A DNA stretch of 64,000 nucleotides, taken from Carettochelys insculpta (Eukaryota > Chordata > Testudines > Carettochelyidae). The stretch covers positions 228,263,501 through 228,327,500 of the forward strand of contig NC_134137.1 in the NCBI RefSeq assembly GCF_033958435.1. The letters are read 5' to 3'. A model generated the notes under the pieces. That model saw only the letters and a list, made by a program, of their open reading frames with translations. It did no database searches and had not been told where the DNA came from. Every line of letters starts with the position of its first letter. Position 1 is the first letter of the stretch. The translations under genes and the position numbers were made by a program. Of the stretch, positions 31,840 to 44,300 are shown in pieces.

Positions 31840-32366
31840 ACGAAGGGTCCTGTGGCACCTTATAGACTAACAGAAAAGTTTAGAGCATGAGCTTTCGTGA
31901 GTTAACTCACTTCTTCAGATGCTGGTCCTGGAAATCTGCAAGGCCAGGTATAAATAGGCCAGAGCAAGGCTGGGGATAACGAGGTTAGCTCAGTCAGGCA
32001 GGCTCAGAGAAAGAGAAATTGCTGAGCTACAATTCATCCGCAAATTCAATACCCTCAGCTCAGGATTAAACAAAGACTATGAATGGCTGGCTAAATACAA
32101 AAGCAGCTTCCCCTCTCTTGGAGTTCACACCTCCAGATCTACTGATGACAATACAACTCAGTGTGCCTGACTGAGCTAACCTCGTTATCCCCAGCTTTGC
32201 TCTGGCCTATTTATACCTGGCCTTGCAGATTTCCAGGACCAGCATCTGAAAAAGTGAGTTAGCTCACGAAAGCTCATGCTCTAAACTTTTCTGTTAGTCT
32301 ACAAGGTGCCACAGGACCCTTCGTTGCTGCTACAGATCCAGACTAACATGGCCACCCCTCTGATAC
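31840..32366. mobile_element. PLE-derived unit with long terminal inverted repeats and 16-bp target duplication
   Basis: Arms of about 170 bp are near-perfect inverted repeats: left GGGTCCTGTGGCACCTTATA ... TGGGGATAACGAGGTTAGCT, right AGCTAACCTCGTTATCCCCA ... GGTGCCACAGGACCC. Between them (about 32010-32160) is a remnant of the C-terminus of a PLE GIY-YIG protein (ELQF(I)xxKFN-like, then the equivalent of DYEWLAKYKSSFPSLGVH). The unit is flanked by TTGTCTTTATACAGCA at 31824-31839 and 32367-32382. It is a complete insertion made of one sense tail plus one antisense tail. Confidence 0.85.
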
Positions 32367-32382
32367 TTGTCTTTATACAGCA

Positions 32383-33990
32383 TACGCTAACTGCTTCTCT
32401 CCTGTATTCTCAACGAACACAGCATTTTGCCTTTTCCCCTGAAAAAGATCCCACGTGCTTCTTTTAAGCATAACACAATCCAGAGAATTTGGGGCCCTGG
32501 GGTACTCCGCTGCAGCTGCTCCCGGCTGGGCTCCCTGGACACTACCTTGCTAAGAAGCAGGCTGGCAGGTGAATGGGGGCTGGCTGGGGATTTTTACAGG
32601 ACTGCCCCAGCCCTGAGACACCACCTCTCTTGCCCTGTGGAGTGGCAGAGGGCTGCAGCCACACGCAGCTGGAACTCTGCTTCTCTTCTTCCCCTGACTC
32701 AGGGAGCCAGGAGGAAGTGCGCAGGGTGTGTGCCTTCCGCTGGCGGCCCGCTGCCCAGGGGAGGGGCAGAGGAGACTTCACACAAGCTGCACCCTTCCCC
32801 TCGCTCCCCAAGCCTCAAAGGAAGAGCAGCAGAGACCCAGTATGTGAGGCTGCAGCCCCACTCCCAAAACTATGCCCTCGCCTCCCTGAACTTACTCCTA
32901 CACCTCTCAGCCCCAGGCTCTGAGGCCTCCCCAGCCTCCCATCCTTATTCCTTAACACCCCCAGCTTCCCCCTGCCCTCACCCCCCAGTCCCCTGAACAC
33001 CCCAAACCTCCCTGTTCTGAACCCCCACACTCTCAGCCCCCCACCCTGCCCTTGCAACCACAGTCCCTCCACCCTGATTCCTGCACCCCTCACTGGCCCT
33101 TGTCGAGCCCACAGCCCTCTGCCCTTACCCCAGAACCCCCCTCAAACCTGCCAGCCCCCGTCCCCATTCCTTATTATTTGTACTGACACCAAGGTCCCCG
33201 TGACTATATTATTGACTGATCTCTGCCCATGCTCTAGCAACCTGCTGCCGAACCGCTAAGACAGCGGTGGCCAACAGAAATTTCAGGATTGCCACAGTCC
33301 CCCCACTCCAGTTCCCCTCCACAGAGCAAGCCCCCACCCCCCAAGCCAGACCACCCCCCCCCCCGGCTAACTGCCAGCAACTCAACAGAGCTGCTGCTAC
33401 CGCCACGCAGGAGCCCACAGGCCGTGTGAGCTGCAGCGGACGGAACTGTGCCGAGCCCTGAAGCTGGAGGTGCCCAGCCCCACAACTGGAGCCGCACCAA
33501 CCCCCGTGGCTACTGTCGCGGCTGGAGCCACCACCCACTTGATTGACCTATTGGTGGGGCCTGCGTGTGGAGCGGGGGAAGGGCGCTCCATTTTGCCACA
33601 TCTCAGTGTCCCGTTCACCACACTGGACACTGCTGCTCTGAGCTGCATCCGTGCTGGGCTCAAGCCCAGCCCTTCCACATCAGACTGTCCTGCACCCAGC
33701 ATGCAGCCAGCTCTGAGCGTGGTAGATTGTGCAGGCCGAGGGGTGGACGGTGCCCACTTCCGAGGGTGCAAGGTCTCAATGGCTAAGTCCAGCAGAAGCA
33801 CAGATGGCAATTCTGGAGCACTACAGAACAGTAGCAAGTACAGTATAAATGACAGATCTGTGTAGGGGGCAAGAGTTAGGGCCCTTTCCACTCACTTAAA
33901 AATAAATTTAACAGAGAAAAACTCTGGTAACCCTGTTAAAGTTGCTCAATTATAAGAATTTTACAGTGTAGTTCTTCTTGGCTAAGCAAT
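32383..33990. other. GC-rich stretch without a recognised gene
   Basis: From about 32480 to 33890 the sequence is C/G-rich with overlapping ORFs on all frames of both strands, runs of prolines, and no domain, splice pattern or repeat boundary that I can defend. Treated as composition-driven open frames. Confidence 0.45.
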
Positions 33991-33994
33991 TAAA

Positions 33995-34130
33995 TCTCTT
34001 GTAGTGAAATCTGATGAAGTGGGTCTTACCCATGAAAGCTCATTACCTAATAAATAAAATTGCGAGGCTTTAAGGTGCTACAGGACTGCTTGTTTTTTGT
34101 GAAGCTACAGACTACCACGGCCGCCCCTCT
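33995..34130 (+). repeat. PLE-type tail
   Basis: TCTGATGAAGTGGGTCTTAC, CATGAAAGCTCATTACC, CTTTAAGGTGCTACAGGACT and GAAGCTACAGACTACCACGG reproduce the 3' tail of the Penelope-like element. Only the sense tail is present. Confidence 0.75.
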
Positions 34131-34309
34131 GAGATGTGTAGTGAACAGTTAAGGAAAGTAGATAAAAGTCAAGCACACTCACAGCTCAGCCTTTTACATG
34201 TGTGAGTGGTATTGACTTTCTGTCACTTCCAACCCAGGCTGCATTTGGACCGCCACAGAAAAATTTACATCTGCTAATCCATCTCAGGCTGGTTGCTGCA
34301 GCAGCCTGT

Positions 34310-34532
34310 GCAGGCTTGTCTACATGACCTGCAGCACCCGTCAACCGCTGAGCGCTCTTCTGTCGACTCCAGTATTCCTCAGAACAAGCAGCACAGGTGG
34401 AGGTCAACAAGAGAGCATCAGCTGTGAAGATACCTTGGTAAATAGCTCTAAGTACATTGACTTCACCTACGTTATTCATGAAGCTGAAGTTGTGTAACTT
34501 AGTTGGATGATTCCCAGTGTAGATCAAGCCTG
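34310..34532. mobile_element. Degraded CTACAC-type MITE
   Basis: Left GGCTTGTCTACATGACC and right CCCAGTGTAGATCAAGCC edges are inverted relatives of the CTACAC family. The interior has the CTTCTGTCGACTCC and AAGTACATTGACTTCACCTA blocks typical of a related subfamily. Boundaries approximate. Confidence 0.5.
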
Positions 34533-35339
34533 TGAGACCCCTTTAAATACAGAAAACAGTGCAATTTCTAATGAGACTGCCAGTGAGAGAGCGTCACTAG
34601 ACAGAGCAGAAGCAGAAAGGAGCCAGCCTGAGCCCTGACTCACCACTTGGTTCTAGCTTTCCGTAACGTGCAAGCTGCTCCCTAATGAATGCAAGCAACA
34701 GGTGGCTGCGCTTCGGCATCTCAGCACAGGGTCTCCTACAGTCACGCTGGGAAATCTGACTGATGAAAGGACACATCAGCAGAACCACCACTACCAGTTC
34801 CTCTCGCGCCTTGAGTGTTCCTTGGATTCCCCTCGGCCAAGTATTTGCTAGCGTGGACCAATCCTGCTTTATTTGTGGCATGTAAAGGAGTACACCTGGA
34901 GGTGCTGGGGAGAATAAAGCTTGCATACAAAATAGCAGATCTGTTGAGTGAGATTGTGTAGTATTGTACGCATCCATGCAGGGGATCTACTTCTGGGCCG
35001 GCCAGAGAGGCATGAGAAATACGTAACCTGCCAAGCCTTTTCTAAACGCCGGCAGAGCACCTTTTGAAGGGTGACTCCATCAGCATCTTTGGCTTCTTTG
35101 TGACCATCCTTTAAGATCAAAGCAGGGCAAGGGAACACTGATTCCATAGTTAGAACAAGATGTGTCTAGGGGAGGTATGTGCCAGTAGTGACACTCTGAG
35201 CCTGTTCTCCCAAGGCCTGGAGTTTAGTGCCTATGGAATTCCTGATGTTCTCCCCACTGTGCGGAAGTCAGTGACATGAGCCGCACGGCTCCCCCAGCTC
35301 TTCTGGAAATAACCTGTCACACACACAGCCCCAGGATGG
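34533..35339. other. Sequence downstream of TRIM45
   Basis: No exon or RNA gene recognised between the MITE and the TRIM45 poly(A) signal. Minus-strand ORFs here (for example 34597-34977) have no recognisable domain. Confidence 0.45.
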
Positions 35340-38300
35340 AATATAAGGCACATGTTTATTTTAACAGACCTGTCCCCTCCCAGCCCACATGGCAGCCCTG
35401 TATCTTGGTACGGTGCTCTCTGGCAACGAGTGCCTGGTGACAGTCCCTGCACTCCTGTTGGCTTAAGCCCAAGCCCACCCGGCAGAGACACCACAAGCTC
35501 TGGGAGACTCTTACGCCAGTCAGAGCACCACTGTTTTGAGCAGGCTTCTCTGCGAGCTGTCGCCAGGTGGAGGAGTGGAGCATTCGGAGTTTTCAGCCGC
35601 TCTGCCACAGCAGGACCAGTGGGGACAGCCGGGATGACCTTTGTGACCATGCCCACAGCCTTGGTACCCACCTACCCATCACCAGGATAGAGGAGAAACA
35701 CCATTAGCATTGCTGAAAATAGCCGCCAGCAATTTCTGAGCGTGTCACCAACCCACAGTGGTTTGCCCCTCAGGGAGCGCCCTGCGGGAGGGCCACGCAC
35801 ACACAGTGAGGTGCTCCTGCTTCGGGCTGGCTGGGCCAGAATCCTTCATGCAAACTGGGACAGAACATGCGATGCCCACCGCCCACTCTAGTAATCTCCA
35901 ACAAAAAGCTATTAATAGATTCATAATGTGTAAGGCCAGAAGGGACCATTGTGGTCCTCTAGCCCAGGGGCGAGCAAACTTTTCATGCTGTGTCCCCACT
36001 TTTCATCCCTGCTATTAGCCAGGGACCCCAACCTGAGGGAGGACCACAGGAAGGGATAGGGGTGGGGGCCTGTGCTGGCAAGAGGTTCAGGTGCTGGGCG
36101 AACAGCGCCTCCTCCTAGGGGAGGAGGGAAGTGCTATGGGGCAGGCTGGCTGTGGTCTCATGAGGGTAACTTGAGTGCTATGTCGGGACAAGCCCCCAGC
36201 CAGCCCCACCCCTGCTGCTGGGAACCAGCTGCCTCAGCCTGGCAGCAGGGCAGGTGCCACAGGTGCACCTGCCCCCTCTGCCTGATTGGCCCAGCACGAT
36301 TGGCTCTCCTCCCACACTTGCAGCTTCCGCTGCATCGCCAGCCCTCTGGTGTGGCGGCAGAGGGCTGGGAATGCAGCAGAAGCTGTGGAGGGGAGCGGGG
36401 GCCTACTGTGCTGAGCCCTCCACCCCCCTTACAAAGTGATACACCTCCCCAGTTTGCGTTCCCCTGCTGTTCTCTGACCTACTGTGTAACACAAGCCACA
36501 GGATTTCCCCAGAATAATTCCTAGAGTAGAGTTTTTTAGACAAACATCCAGTCTTAATCTAGAAGTTGCTATTGATAAAGAATCCCCCATGACCCCTGGC
36601 AAAGTGTTCTGATGGTCAATTACACCCATGACAAAAATGGAAATATTTTGTAATATTTTAGGAGTATTTTTATGTGTGCCTCAGTCCCCCGCTAACCCAT
36701 GTTACATTGCTTCCCAGTTGAGGGGATGGCAGGGGATGAGGAGGAAAGGATGAAGTTTGTTTGCAGTGCAAATTAAGAGAGACAGATGTATATGTTACCG
36801 CCCTGTGTTGGTGGAATTAGTACAGTCAGTAAGGCACTGGGGGAAACTGACTCAGATCAACAAGGGGCCCAGAAAAACAACACAGGATCCGGTGACTCAG
36901 GATTCAACATGCAGCAGCAGGAAGCTCTAGCCAGGAGAGCTGTGACCTGTGCGTGGCCCTGTGTGTAGAACAAATGCCAGATGAGTCCGATGGGAATAAA
37001 GAGCTATTTCCGAGAAGTAGCTGGGAATGCTCCACTGGAACCGACTGAGGATGTCAGAGAGACCGATCCTGGAAATGGATTTCACTATAGCTTGGCAGGT
37101 CAATTGCTCTGGCTTGACCCGAATGGATTATGCTTTAGCCTTTATGTCTCTGTGCTAAGCAAAATGCTGTGTTCCAGCTGCCCAACGAATCCCACTCTGT
37201 TTTAAAAGCGCCTGTTTGGAGTGTGCCTGCAAACACTGCCTGCAGTGCAGCAGTCCCTGAAACATGCAGCAGTCTGTACCAGCAGTCTAGTTCAGTTGGG
37301 TTTGCTGAGCCGAGCTCACAGTGGCTACGTCTACACGTGCACCCAACTTCGAAATAGCTTATTTCGATGTTGCGACATCGAAATAGGCTATTTCGATGAA
37401 TAACGTCTACACGTCCTCCAGGGCTGGCAAGGTCGATGTTCAACTTCGACGTTGCTCAGCCCAACATCGAAATAGGCACAGCGAGGGAACGTCTACACGG
37501 CAAAGTAGCACACATCGAAATAAGGGAGCCAGGCACAGCTGCAGACAGGGTCACGGGGCGGACTCAACAGCAAGCCGCTCCCTTAAAGGGCCCCTCCCAG
37601 ACACACTTTCATTAAACAGTGCAAGATACACAGAGCCAACAACTAGTTGCAGACCCTGTATATGCAGCACGGACCCCCAGCTGCAGCAGCAGCAGCCAGA
37701 AGCCCTGGGCTAAGGGCTGCTGCCCACGGTGACCACAGAGCCCAGCAAGGGCTGGAGAGAGAGTATCTCTCAACCCCCCAGCTGATGGCCGCCATGGAGG
37801 ACCTCGCTATTTCGATGTTGCGGGACGCGGATCGTCTACACTGTCCCTACTTCGACGTTGAACGTCGAAGTAGGGCGCTATTCCCATCCGCTCATGGGGT
37901 TAGCGACTTCGACGTCTCGGCGCCTAACGTCGATTTCAACTTCGAAATAGCGCCCAACACGTGTAGACGTGACGGGCGCTATTTCGAAGTTACTGCCGCT
38001 ACTTCGAAGTAGCGTGCACGTGTAGACGCAGCCAGTGTGAAGCAGAAACCCAGAGGCTCTGTCTAGGAGGCGGTGAGGATGCATGGCCTGCCCTTCACAG
38101 AACCAAAGAGCACTAGATTCGGAAGGGACCTCTAAAAGTCATCAAGTCCAGTCCCTGCCCTCATGGCAGGACCAAGCACTGTCTGTATCAGCAGTCAGCA
38201 ACCTTTCTACGGCAGAGTGCCAAAATATAACCTTTTGACCTCTACGTGTGGTCTGAGTGCGGTGATACTTTTTAACGTCACTAACAGTCCTACTTACAAC

Positions 38301-41300
38301 TGCTTCATTAACAAACAAATAACGACGCGGAGCTTTACCACTGGTGCATTAAATCCGCTACTGTGCCACCCTTGGCATGCGTGCCAGGGGCTGCCAACCC
38401 CTGCACTAGAGGATGACATGGTCTCACACTCTAAGCACTTTACGTGCACCAGGGTGCCAGTCAGCAGCAGCGTTCCCTGTAAGCTGAGCACTTAGGCACC
38501 CTTGCGCAGCAGAGATTCAAGTGCCACTCAGTTGATTAGCAGAGCAGCCACACAGCACGTTTCTACTGGCGGTGCACATCACAAATTTATTCCACCCATG
38601 AATGTAAAAACTTAGAAGGAACACCAGGCTGAACACTGGGGCCTGAGACCTGCGGCGCCCCAGGAGGCTGCAGGGTCTGTTGTCAGATGCTGACGGCCAG
38701 GCCAGGCCCGGCTCTGCCCTGCCAGCAGTCACACACACACATAGCCGGCACTGACAAGGTGCTCCGTGGCAGTCGAAGCATTTCACCAACAGCAGCTGGT
38801 GCAGTACATGATATTACCTCTTGCACACACACCCAGCTCTGCAAGGACCCTCCCCCAGGTAGCGCCAGCTGCTCGAAACACATTGCATTGGCTGCTGTTC
38901 ACATGCTCCCTGCCCTCTCGGGGTGCGAGGGGGGAGACCACGGCTGAGCAGGGAACCCTCCCACCCCGTTGGACGAGGGAAACCTGAATGGAACCCACCC
39001 ATGAGCAAGAGAAATTCAGCAGCCCCCTGGGCAGCTAGGACCCTCTGTACCGGTGCTGACAAGTCCGAGTCATCCGCCTCTTAGTGACAGAGGAGGCAAC
39101 GCTTTCAAAGTCACAGTGATCAGATCAAAGGCCACGTAGCTGGAGGTCCTGGGTGGGAGAACTGATGAGACCCTGGTGCAAGGCAGTCAGGACACAGCTC
39201 CCTACCTCTGTGCACAGCCTCTGGTGGGACCCCACCCCATACATGTCCCCACCCCTCAGCCCTCCATGCAAGCCCTGGATCAAACCCTTCCCCCAGTCCT
39301 CCACAGAGCAGCCTCCTGCCCTCCGTGCACAGACCCATTTTTCATGCCAGCCCCAGCCTGAGTCCCCAGCTGCACAGTGCCTCCCCCTGCAAGGCGGTGC
39401 CCACAACCTCCGCTCAGGGCTCACAAGGAGCTTGCTGTCCAAAGCCGCACACAGTGTCAGGAGTGACCCTGAAACTCTGGCCAAGGGGAGCCACAAGTGG
39501 CTGTGGGGGGCCTCCCCTCCCCCCTCACGGCACTCCCCTGTGACATATCTCCGTGGCAACTGGACCCGCCCCACCCCTTTAAGGGACAGGGCAGCCAGGA
39601 GCAGGCGGAGCAGCTCAGGGTCTGGGGGCAGCACAGGGGAGGGAGGCTCAGAAGCTGGGGTTTGGGGGTGACCCTACAGTTGGAGGGTGCTGTGGTTTGC
39701 AGGCCGGGGGGCTGGGAAGGGCAGAAGAGGGAACTGCAAGCAGGTCTGGCACCGTGGCCTTGCCGACAACTCCTCTGAGCCCTTCGCAGCCAGGGCAGAT
39801 ACAGCAGCTCAGCTGGACAGTGCCCTGCCCCTCTCTTCCTTCTGTCTCCCCAAGTAACTCCAGCCTCCCAGTGGCCATCAGCTTCAACTGTCCTCCTTAA
39901 ATGGTACAGCAGAAATGTGGCACTTTAAAGACTTTTGTTGGCAGTACAGACTAACAGGGTTAGCTCTCCGTCACTACTGCTTGAGCGACATAGCCCACAC
40001 CGGTCTGTATCCCGCTTCCCTGCAGAAACAATCAGTGGCCTCTCTTGAAGGGACTAAAGCGCCAGCTCCGCTCCCAGGGCCCCTTATTGAGTCCTGGGGA
40101 GAAGAACGCCTCCTGCTGATACCTGTCCCCCAGAACACTGACCTCTCCCCCTCCCCCCACACACAATGCGTCAGCCACTTGAGGCTCTTGCTTGTAACTC
40201 TGCTCAGAGAAAGTTGTGCAATGTTTACCTCTGATTAAAAGCAGGCAAGTAAATACAACAGCTCCAGCAGCAGAGGCACCAGTCTCTGGAGAGCTGTGTC
40301 AGGGCTGCAAGCTCCCCGCTGCACAGGGCGGGGGGTGGGGGGGGAGGGAGGAGGGGCAGGGCTGAGCTCCAGCTGGAGTGCCAAGGAAAAGCCGCTGGCG
40401 TACCGCTCTTGTCATGTGTGCTGGGGTTGCTGACCCCTCATCTGTATCATCCCTGTTAGATATTTATCCAACCCTGTTCCGACAGATTCTACAACCACTT
40501 TAGGCAATTTATTCCACTGTTTAACCATGCTGACAGGAAAGTCTTTCCTAATGTCCAGCCTAAACCTCCCTTGCTGCAGCTTAAGCCCATTGCTTCCTGT
40601 CCTACCATGAGAGGCTAAGGAGAACAATTTTTCTCCCTCCACCTTGTAACACCCTTTTAAGCACTTGAAAGCACCTTCTGGAAGAGCGGGCGCCCTTGGG
40701 GATCTGGCACACTGATGGAGTTCCTCCAATAGATTGGTTAAAAGCTGGCGGGCGTAACAGATCCCGTAGAACCGTGACAACCTCCTTTGTTAAAAACGTA
40801 TGTCTTATTGTTCACGCTGCCTGCAATACACCACGAACCTTCACTGCATGAAGTCTCACCATGCCGACTTGTACCAACCCTTGGTCTGCATGGAGGGGGA
40901 ATGTGCTCCTGTCAGAGCTGGCTACAGCCAGGTCTGGGGGATGGAAGGAGCCATTTCCGCTTTTACAACCAGCAAACCTTACAGAGACAAACAAGAGTCT
41001 TGTGCAGGGATGTGGAAACCAGCTCTGATGAAATCACTGACCCAGCTGAACTCTGAAAGAATGTTTTCAAGAGACCTCCCCGCAAGGAACGCGGACAGAG
41101 CCAGAGCTCAGAGCATTCCAGCCCCGCAAGGTCAAGAGAAGCAGAGCCGAACATTTGGAACAACACTGTTTGCACTTCATCCATGCCTTGGTCCTGGCCC
41201 AATTCTAGCAGACTGCTGCTGGCCTGTGCTGCTATGGTGTGTATGCCAAAGCTGAAGTGGGCCACGGTGATTATAAACACAGTGCTACATGAGAAGGGAG

Positions 41301-44300
41301 GGAACATGACACATGTTCTTGGCTCAAACAATTTCGGGTGAGCAGTTTAAATGTCAATGGAAGTTATGTACCAGAAAACATTCGGGGAGCTACATGTGGA
41401 ACAAATATTCAAAACTGGGTGCTTCAGCCTAGCAGAGAAAGGTATAACATGGTCGAGTGGCTGGAATCTGAAGCAAGACAAATTTAGACAGAAAATAGAG
41501 AGTACTTGTGGAACTGTCATGACTAGAGACAGGTGGTCAGTCTGATGCAGTGGTCAGTACAGAAGTCAGGAACCAGGCAAGGGTAGATAGGGGGAAATCA
41601 GAATGCAAGGTAGGCCACAGGGCTGCATGAGGGTCAGACCAGATATCAGGATATCCAACTTCAAGACAGCCAGAGGGCAATCAGACAGTCAAGAGCCAGG
41701 AAGCAGTCAGGGTTAGGTTACCAGGAGATCAGAAGCAGGTATTATAATAGGAAACAGTCTTAAGCAGAGCCAGTTCAGTTCCATGAACAGCTTTCTAATC
41801 CTGTGCTTGGCTTAAATATGAGCATGGACCCAGTCAGAGCCCCAGTGTTGTATCAGTCAGAGCTTGGGACTAGAGTCCTCTGTCAGAGTTCAGTTTCAAG
41901 TTCTGGTGATTGCTGGCAGCCACTGGGTAACGTGTCTGAACTTAACTAGCACTAAGTGCCTTGGGGTCACTGTTCAGGACCTATGGTCCCTGACGACAAC
42001 CTACCTCGTGTAGCAGTGGATTCTCCATCAGAGGCTGTTTTAAAATCAAGACTGGATGTGTGCCTACAAGATCTGCTTTAGCGATTGTTTTGGGACAGTT
42101 CTCCAGCTGGAGTCACACAGGAGGTCAGATTAGATGATCACAATGGTCCCGTCTGGCCTTGGAATCTACGGGGATCTGGGATTTAGTGCTCACCTGGCAT
42201 GGTCCCTCCACAAGCGCAGCGAGCAGTTTTCTGGCCTCCACTGGAGCAGAACGTGCAGCAGTGAAACACACCCTGGTGTTTGCGCAGTTGGTTCTTCACA
42301 GTCAGAGTGAACGGTGAGCCCTGCAGCGCACAACACAGCAGAGGTAGTCATGCACCCAGCTTACCTTGCTGCTGTCTGAAGGCACTGGGGGGGGTGTTAA
42401 ACATTCCAAAATTTATAAAATTGTTAGTGTGATGCTATCAACCACAGACCAGTAAACCTGACTTCAATACCAATCCTCTAGAGGAACAGGATGTGAATGG
42501 GAAAACCCAGCATGACTTCCACAAATGAAAACCCAGCATATGTGGTCCACCAGAATACTTTGGGACAGCCAAAACAGCAGATAAAGGAGAAACAATGACC
42601 ATTTGTTTGGGCTTTCAAAATCCCTTCAGCAGAATCCCTCACAAAAGGCAAGTAAACCTCTGGTAGTGGTAATAGATAAGCACTTAGGAAGGGGACCAGC
42701 AGGGCTGCATGGGCAGCAGGAAAGGCTGTCTCACCATGAGGAACAGCTCAGTGGTTAGAGCATTAGACTTATAACCCAAGGTTGTGAGCTCAATCCTTGA
42801 GGGAGCCTTTCAAGGGCCTGGTGCAGGTTAGATTTGTAGGTCCTGCTGCGAGTGGAGGTGACTAGACTTGGTGACCTCTCAAGGTCCCTTCCAGTTCTAG
42901 GGTATGATGCCAGCAGTGGGGAGTTCCCGGGTGCCACAGAAATTTTTAGAGGGGCTCAAGAAGGCTGCAGCATGATTGGAAGGGCCAGGCTAGGGTGCTT
43001 TCCAGGAGGCTGCTTCATGGGTGGGGGGAAGCTGCTGCCAGGGATGTGGAATCAAGTTGCTGGGTTCCACTGGGAGGAACAGGGCATGCAGAAGGAGTGC
43101 CAATGGAACAATACCTATTGCATAACAGAGAGGGAAGAACATGTCTGTAGTCAGAGCAGAGGGAACTAAGAGATATAGGGATTACCTAAGGGGAGAGCTC
43201 ATTGGGCTTCACTCACTAGTGCCCTGCCCTTACACGAGTTCTCAATCTGTGGTCTGGGACTCTAGAGTGGGTGGCCAAGGCTGGCATTTGACTGCCTGGG
43301 GCCAGGGCCCAAGCCCTGCTGCCTAGGAGGCTTCAGCTTTGTGCAGTGGGGCTCAAGCTATAGGCTTGGGCAGGAGGCTTCAGGCTTATGATTTGGCCAC
43401 CCACCTGGAACTGAACCAGCTGAGCTTGTGCTTCGATCCCCCTGCCTAAAGCTGAGGGGCCTGGGAGGCCTCAGCCTTTGATTCCCCCATCCCAGGATTA
43501 GGTCAAAAGGGAGTCGGGGTGATGAAGTTTGAGACTCCCTGAGTTACATCCATCACTGTGAGCTGAAATGTTACCTGCACGTGCTGCCCTTTGACATAGA
43601 TGCAGACAGTGTATGTGCCCAGTGCCTCTGGAGTGTAGGAAATGTGATAAGTCCCATCCCTCTTATCACACACACTGGGCTTGATTACACTATAAATAAA
43701 AGACAGAGGGAAGCAAGGTCAGCAACCTGTAGAAGACTGATCTAATTGGTAATCACTTTGTGGATTAGATTTATAAGAAAGTTCTTACCCAGTTCAGGGA
43801 CCTGAAACGTCCATGTATAAGAGAGCCCCTGAACTATGATGCATGTGTTATAGATTGCACACATATACCTACCATCAGAGGCTACCATATCTTAAGGAGG
43901 AGGGCAAAAAAGTCAGTTACGCTGCAGTAATTTACCAACAACCAGCAAGGGCTGAAAAAGGAGAAGCAGAAAACGGGTGTGGGGGGGGAAGAAACAATAG
44001 AAAAAAGAAGAAGCAGGGGGAGGAAGACAAGTGCAATGTCAGAGCATCATCTGGATTTCAGCCCATTGCCTTCTCTTTCCTATTTCATAGGTGCAAGAGG
44101 AAGTGGCAAAGCCCTTGACCTTAAGGAGGAAAACACAAGCATTTTCAAATTCCTAGAGGGAAAGGCTAAAGGTCAGCTCTCACTCTCATTATTGAGCCTG
44201 TAAAACACAGAGCCAGTTAAAAGGATTGTGCAAGCATTGCCAGCTGTAGCCACGGCAGGGTCTTACAAGAAACACCCTGTTCAGAGCTGTTATGACCACA

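Larger units (their letters stand above)
35672..42193. other. TRIM45 intron 5, repeat-filled
   Basis: Contains an hAT-like element (35965-36466) inside a CR1 3' end, MITE copy 2 (37324-38032), a second hAT-like element (38190-38405), a PLE tail (39900-39965) and CR1 fragments (40400-40790, 42000-42180). The stretch 38650-39900 is GC-rich with many overlapping ORFs and no recognised gene. Confidence 0.7.
42321..43574. other. TRIM45 intron 4
   Basis: Contains a degraded plus-strand CR1 RT remnant (42425-42660; [15 protein letters not shown]), SINE copy D (42735-42905) and an hAT-like MITE (43215-43555). No RNA gene seen. Confidence 0.65.

Noticed and set aside
32427..33891. Dense overlapping ORFs in GC-rich sequence on both strands
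   Set aside because: Stop-poor composition explains them; no domain, no consistent splice sites, and proline/alanine-rich low complexity.
38683..39900. Cluster of ORFs up to 172 codons in TRIM45 intron 5
   Set aside because: Same reason: GC-rich, all frames open, no recognised domain.
42735..42905. Possible tRNA gene
   Set aside because: A and B boxes are present, but the unit carries the shared SINE tail and recurs at three other sites, so it is a tRNA-derived SINE.
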